A stretch of 64,000 bases of DNA from Paguma larvata (Eukaryota; Chordata; Mammalia; Carnivora; Viverridae): NCBI GenBank assembly GCA_030068075.1, contig CM057826.1:61787312-61851311 (forward strand), written 5' to 3'. The number at the start of each line of letters is the position of its first letter. The first letter of the stretch is position 1. Under the pieces are notes generated by a model. That model searched no databases and had not been told where the DNA came from. It worked only from the letters and a program-made list of their open reading frames with translations. The translations under genes were made by a program, and so were the position numbers. Shown here one piece after another: positions 58,801-64,000 of this stretch.

Positions 58801-59604
58801 CAGAAAAGTTGGGGATATAGTCACAAAACAGGCAAACAAATGAGGAACTTCTGATAAGAAGTACTCCAAATATGTAACAAGTCAGAGCCCATGTACAACA
58901 ATGGGACAAAGCAAGGCTACCTTAAAGAAGAGGTAAATTAAGACCTGGACACAGAAAGGAACACAGCCTGAAAAGATTGGATTTGGGGAAAATTCAAAGG
59001 GAAACCTCTGTGGTGTTTTCAGCAGGGGTGAGACATGATCTGGGCTACTCGTCTACAAAACCACCATCACACTGAATGGTCACCATCTCCACACCAGGCT
59101 GTGGGTTCCTGGGTGTGAAACTAGCTGATCCTCACATCTGTATTCTCAGTGCTCAGTCCAGGCCCACCACAGGGTAGGTGTTTAATGACTGGTTGAATGA
59201 ACCTCCTTGCCTCTCATGTTATTTCCTTTTGGTTCACCAAGCCAAGCCTTTGGTCTAGTTTCCGCCCATCGGTATCATGACAGCTTTGCCACAAAGAACG
59301 AGATGAATCCCAATGTTGATGGTTGACTTCTTCTAAGACTCCCAAGTCTTTATATCTGTGTGGTTGGTCAGCAACATCTGGATTGGACTGAGCCTAAACA
59401 CTTGGAATCCACGTGCAGGGCTTCAAACTCATGTACTGACCACATGAACCTGGGCAAGTTCCCCAACCTCCTTAAACCTCAGCTTTTGTCTGTAAAATGG
59501 GCCCAAGGTATGATAGTCTGACTTTCCCCCATCTCTCTTATATAATGGCCAGCACTCACAGGAAGCTCAGACGTCTGGTCAATACAACAAAGATTCCTTT
59601 CTAC
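55835..59604. other. Intergenic DNA, MIR-rich, no gene
   Basis: MIRs: plus remnant to about 56000, minus at 56880-57110, minus at about 57480-57700, plus at 58430-58590 and plus at 59410-59520. A MER5-type fragment begins cagtggttcccaactaagca at 58323. About 58710-58850 is a minus-strand L2-type piece. A (CAG)7 run sits at 57111-57131 in the minus-strand MIR at its boundary. Confidence 0.5.
57111..57131. repeat. (CAG)7 trinucleotide repeat
   Basis: Seven uninterrupted CAG units in intergenic DNA at the edge of a MIR. Not in a reading frame of any recognised gene. Confidence 0.9.
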
Positions 59605-59721
59605 CGAGGCACCTGGTTGGCTCAGTTGGTAGAGCATGTTACTCTTGATGTCAGGGCTATGAGTCCAAGCCCCACATAGAGCATGAAGCCTACTTTAAAA
59701 TAAGAAAAAGAAAAGGAAAAC
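59605..59721 (+). mobile_element. Short tRNA-Lys-like SINE, first unit of a head-to-tail pair
   Basis: The head retains strong tRNA-Lys(CTT) character: ggctcagttggtagagcatg (A box), actcttgat (anticodon region) and gagtccaagccccac (B box). The sequence then goes straight to cctactttaaaataagaaaa without the usual CT-rich body. Confidence 0.8.
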
Positions 59722-59723
59722 AC

Positions 59724-59925
59724 GGGGTGCCTGGGTGGCTCAGTCAGTTAAGCCTCTGGCTCTTGATTTCAGCTCAGGTCATGATCTCACAGTCATAAAA
59801 TCAAGCCCTGCATTGGGCTCTGTGCTGGGGGTGAGGCTGCTTGAGATTCTCTCTCTCCCTCGCCCTCTGGCCGTACCCCACTTGCATATGCATATCCCAC
59901 ACGCTTGTGCTCTCTTAAAAAAAAA
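59724..59925 (+). mobile_element. Feline-type tRNA-Lys SINE (SINEC), second unit of the pair
   Basis: Head ggggtgcctgggtggctcag and gctcaggtcatgatctcaca, a CT-rich body (tctctctctccctcgccctc) and an A tail at 59917-59925. It starts two bases after the A-rich end of the preceding SINE. Confidence 0.9.
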
Positions 59926-60544
59926 TTCCTTATTACAAAGAGGGTAAGAGGGCAGGAGCTCTACTATGTGTTAAACATGCACTTCAGCTACCATCATGGA
60001 AATGTAGCCATCATAAGTGTTCGCTAACTAGTCACAGACCTGATGATCTTCGGCCTGAACTCCATGGTGCTATCTCATTTCAGGAGAGTAACTTTTCCCC
60101 ATGTAAACTTTAATCCCACTCTGGGTACAGATGATGACCAGGAACAAATGGGCTTGTGCCTAGCCCAGATCTCCTTTGGTCCTCAAGGACATCCTAAGAC
60201 ATTCTGACAGATTTTTTGCCACACCTGCACCACTGACTGACCTGTATTGAAGCAGTCTTACCAAGAAAGTAAAAGGAAATGTGATTTTTCACAACCTGTT
60301 CTTGGCAAACCCATGGTGGCCCCAGTGGTTCTCAGTCGCATTCCAGCCAGGGCAAGTTACACCCAGTGTGCTATAATGCTGCTGGTTGAATAGGCATGTT
60401 TTCACACTCTGCCTGCTTTGTCAAAGGGCTGAAAGACTAAAGATGCTGGATGCCTTGAGGTTCATCAGTCATGGTTTCATGCTGCAACAATTTCAAACAT
60501 GTAAACTGTTAGTAAATCTGCAATTATGGGTTGAAGAGTTCTCA

Positions 60545-60764
60545 ATTTTTTTAACGTTTATTTATTTTGAGAGAGAGGGAGAGAGAGAGAGCACAAGCAG
60601 AAGAGGGGCACAGAGGAAAAGAGAGAGAGAGAGAATAACAAGCAAGCTCTGCGCTGTCAGCGCAAAGCAAAACCACATGAGGCTCAATCTCATGAACCAT
60701 GAGATTATGACCTGAATCAAAATCAAGAGTTGGAACTTAACGGATTGAGGCACCCAAACGCCCC
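60545..60764 (-). mobile_element. Feline-type tRNA-Lys SINE (SINEC)
   Basis: Reverse orientation with ttaacgtttatttattttga, GA-rich block, degenerate A/B boxes and ccaaacgcccc end. An exact 13-bp target duplication, tgaagagttctca, lies at 60532-60544 and 60765-60777. More diverged than the other copies. Confidence 0.95.
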
Positions 60765-60777
60765 TGAAGAGTTCTCA

Positions 60778-63700
60778 GTTTAATATCCCTAAATGCCACA
60801 CAGACTTAGCTCCATAAACGGGTATTTAAAAATGACTGTTAAATATTCATCTTCTCTAAATCCCACCCCACCCCACTCCCTACCTTTAATGTGCAAAATG
60901 TGATGAGCTTAGGAGACAGTGAAGCTTCATAAGGTAAGGTTTATATTGCACACAGATTTGAGGTTAACACCGACACAACAATAATAGCTATTGATTCAAC
61001 ATCCATGATGTGCCAGGCATTTGACATGTGGCAACTCATTTAACTCTCATAAACTGTATTGTTACTATGGACATGACAAACAAACTGCAGCTCATGGAAG
61101 TGATTTGGCCTTTAGTCTCCCAGTTAGTGATGGCAGAACAAGGATTTGAACCCAGGCCACACCCCTAACCAATACAGACTGACATCACCAGAGCCCAAAA
61201 CCCCCTCTTCTCTTTTCTCTCCAGCCCCACCTCATATTCCACCTGACAATCTTCTCCACGTCCCAGGACACGGCCGCCACCTCTGCTTTGCCCCAAGCTG
61301 CAGCACCCCTTCTCACATGTCCTCACCCCCAGAGTCACACCCTCTGGGTTCAACACTTGCACTAAGCCCGCCTCCTCTCCATCCAATCCTTTCCCGGCCA
61401 TCTCGGCCACTCTTACTTCCCCCACCGGTGTGCACAGTTCTGACTTACGCTCCACTCGTTCACAGGCACACACACCCGTCACAGACCCAAACGCAACAGA
61501 AAGCCGATGTCATTTTCTCCTCTGAACCTCCCACCACGCCGGGTGTGACAAAGAAGTCTCCTCTCCTCACAGCACCTACTTCTGGAATGACGAACGTGGC
61601 TCACACAGCTCCGACCTTTACAGCCGAGAAAGCTGACACCTGCTGACATGTCTCTGTGGCCGGCCTCTGCGTTCTCATCCGAAGCGGCCCTCCTCAAGGG
61701 AAAGGGATGAGCTAAGGATCTCCCGTGCGGCAGGTGCTGTGCTAGACGCTTTACAAACAGTTTATGTCCTTTAATTCTCCAAACGACCCAGGAGGAGAGG
61801 ATTTATCATCCATACTTTATGCCGGAGGAAAGTGGGTTCACATCAATCACTGCTGGACCGGGGATTCAAATCCCCTGCTGCTCACCCAGGAAGCCAGCCT
61901 TCTTTTCACTGCCCTGCAGTGTCGCTGGGAGGAAAGAAGGCAATACTTACCTACATATAGGTATTCCTGAGTGTGCAAGGCACTTCTAGGTGTACCATCT
62001 CTACCCTCCTTCTGAAAGATGGGACTTACCTTGTAGTTCTGTTTATGGGCTTTTTCCCTTCCAGACGAGGTAGACATTTGGTGGTCCCTTTTGTGACTAA
62101 AAATCTTTAGGCAATGGAATACATCTTTTAAACAGGAAAAGGAATAAGGGTGTAACTACCCCATTCCTGGTCATTCTAAACTAAAAGACCACCGATACTT
62201 CACACCCCAACCAGCTCATCACGCACACACACACTTTGCTCTGGACCTCCCAGCATCGGCCGCTTCCTGATTCCCGTTTGTGGATCTAATTGCCTCTGGC
62301 CAAAACTCCCTGCACCAGCCTCCCAACCCACCTTCCCAGGACACCACCCCCCAGTCATGCCCTAGCCTTACACAGGTTAGGGTGGGGGAATAATCCTCAA
62401 GGCACACACATACACTTTACACAAGCTGAACATTTGGCAGGTTTCATCCTCCCCTGTATCTCATGCCATAGAGAAATCAGGATCCTAGCACAAAATATAC
62501 TGTAATTGTAACTACCTATGTCTTAACTTGACTTGTAACTCAACTCTACACAGCAATGGGTCACTGGCATAGCAAATCCTCGATTTTCTCTACCAACTAC
62601 AGTCTCACTCAGAGCAGAACTCTCCACTCACTTGGGACTTGTTAGTGTTTGCAGCAGTAACTGTAGGACATAGCTGGATTGACCAAATATGTCATTTGCC
62701 AGGTGACTCTGAATGGTTCCCCTCCTGCTCTGAATTAGAAAACTCACTCAAACCACAGGGGTATCAGGTCTGGGACAAATTATGCCATTTCTCCAAGAGG
62801 GACCCAATTTCTGAGCCTCCTCAGGACTCTAAAGTTAAGGCACAGAAACATTGTCAGCAAGATCCTGACAGCAAAACCTGCCACAAACAAGCTCTTTCCT
62901 CACAGATAAGTGTTTTCCTGTTGCTAAGCGTCCCACTAGTTGAAAGCAACAAATCTCTTAAGTGAAAAGTTGAGTGGATCGCTATTTTATACAAACTCAG
63001 AGGGAAAAAATCCACATGGATGAAACAGGAAATTGATCAAATACGAAGATCTAGACTGAACCTTGGTGTTTGGTTCCAATGCTAAGGAGGAGATATAGAG
63101 AAACATAGCAGCAACCACAGGAATGACAGATAACTGTAAAAACAAGAATCAATGTGCCAACCGTTTACTCCCAGTAACATGAACAACACTGAACTTCTGA
63201 TATAATGAGGTGGCAGGCTGGTTTGCAACTAAGACCATCTCCAGGGAACGCTAGAGGCAGAGGCTGTTCTGGGGGCCAGAGGAAATATTACTGAGCCTGA
63301 AGACTGGACTCAACTAATCTCACTCACTCACTCACTCAGCCAAGAGTCAACTTCTCAGAGCCAAGGTTTACTTATCTGTAGAATGGGAATAGCAAGTGAA
63401 ATACAATAGCCATTGGAATAGACGGCATATGGGCCTTTAAGCAAACCTAGATCTGAATAGTGTCACTTAATGAGTAACACCGAGTTAAACTCCCTGTAGT
63501 AAAATGATAACATCGAACCTCAGAGGCTGTTGCAAAACTTGAGTAAAATGCTCATGACAGTACCAGACATAAGGAATGTCTAATAACCAAGCATCTCTAT
63601 TAAGTGTTTTAATACTACCTAACGTGACGCTGAACACTTTTCATGCTTTATCTGCTCATACCTGATCTGTCTACCCTGCAAGATTTGTATAAACATGTTA

Positions 63701-63877
63701 CATATATAACTATGAGCATAGGATACTAGTGATTATCTCTTGGGAGGAGAAATATGATCTCTTCTTTTTGCTTCTTTTTTTCTAAAATTTTCTACACTGT
63801 GCCACCACAGGGCACAGCCAAAATTTAGTTCAATCCCTCAGGTCTTTGCATATTTCTATTTTAATTTCCCCAGTCTT
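60778..63877. other. Intergenic DNA, MIR relics, no gene
   Basis: MIRs: minus at 60985-61170 (catccatgatgtgccaggca; gaacaaggatttgaacccag), minus at about 61730-61890, plus at about 63330-63400 and plus at 63420-63600. The rest, including an open frame of 166 codons at 61146-61646 that starts in MIR sequence, shows no recognisable gene. Confidence 0.5.
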
Positions 63878-64000
63878 GGGGCGCCTGGGTGGCTCAGTTG
63901 GTTGAGCGGCCGACTTCGGCTCAGGTCATGATCTCGCGGTCTGTGAGTTCGAGCCCCGTGTCGGGCTCTGTGCTGACAGCTCAGAGCCTGGACCCTGCTT
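63878..64000 (+). mobile_element. Feline-type tRNA-Lys SINE (SINEC), cut by window end
   Basis: Very close to consensus: ggggcgcctgggtggctcag, cggctcaggtcatgatctcg (A-box side) and gagttcgagccccgtgtcgg (B box), then gctgacagctcagagcctgg. The CT-rich body and tail lie beyond the window. Low divergence suggests a young copy. Confidence 0.95.

Noticed and set aside
59605..59680. Possible genuine tRNA-Lys gene
   Set aside because: A and B boxes and a CTT anticodon-like region are visible, but the 5' end carries the SINE-type cacctggttgg head, stem pairing is degraded, and the 3' side runs into an A-rich SINE tail. It is a SINE head, not a tRNA gene.

Overview
The window is mammalian nuclear DNA from a carnivore, most likely a cat-family (felid) species. 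The main evidence is about fourteen copies of a tRNA-Lys-derived SINE whose body reads 'cctgggtggctcag', then 'ggctcaggtcatgatctc', then 'tctctgcccctcc', and ends in (CT)n and AAATAAATAAACATT. This is the feline rather than the canine form of the carnivore SINEC family. The rest is a normal mammalian mix of MIR, L2, L1, MaLR/ERV-L and hAT relics plus microsatellites. I see no bacterial, viral-exogenous or plasmid features.

One protein-coding gene is present: complexin 2 (CPLX2), on the + strand. Three coding exons (5580-5610, 5747-5922, 6639-6836) join in frame with GT-AG introns into a complete 134-residue complexin. The first coding exon begins upstream as a spliced 5' UTR exon at 5491 and carries a 10-codon upstream ORF. 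Positions 1-5490 are therefore the preceding intron, because the upstream non-coding exons and the promoter lie outside the window. The 3' UTR probably runs for about 4.1 kb, to near 10945.

From about 10.95 kb to 64 kb I find no gene. This looks like a repeat-rich intergenic interval downstream of CPLX2. Its layout is: old L2/MIR/MaLR relics and a hAT (MER5-like) fragment (11-20 kb); a three-unit imperfect tandem repeat (22.3-22.5 kb); L1 3' ends, a SINE and a complex microsatellite (23-26.1 kb); a decayed ERV-L-type provirus with recognisable RT and dUTPase-region relics between two diverged LTRs (26.4-31.3 kb); a stretch with several candidate conserved non-coding elements (31.6-36 kb); scattered SINEs and L1M relics (37.7-45 kb); a nested LINE pile-up (46.4-51.2 kb); and MIR/L2/SINE territory to the end, where a SINE is cut by the window edge.

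The most unusual structural signal is an exact 26-bp match between single-copy-looking DNA at 24592-24617 and the middle of a (TA)n microsatellite at 26067-26092. It looks like a templated insertion into a simple repeat. Other points worth a second look are the uORF just before the CPLX2 start, the absence of a canonical AATAAA at the apparent end of the 3' UTR, and several homeodomain/forkhead/MEF2/TCF motif clusters in repeat-free intergenic DNA.
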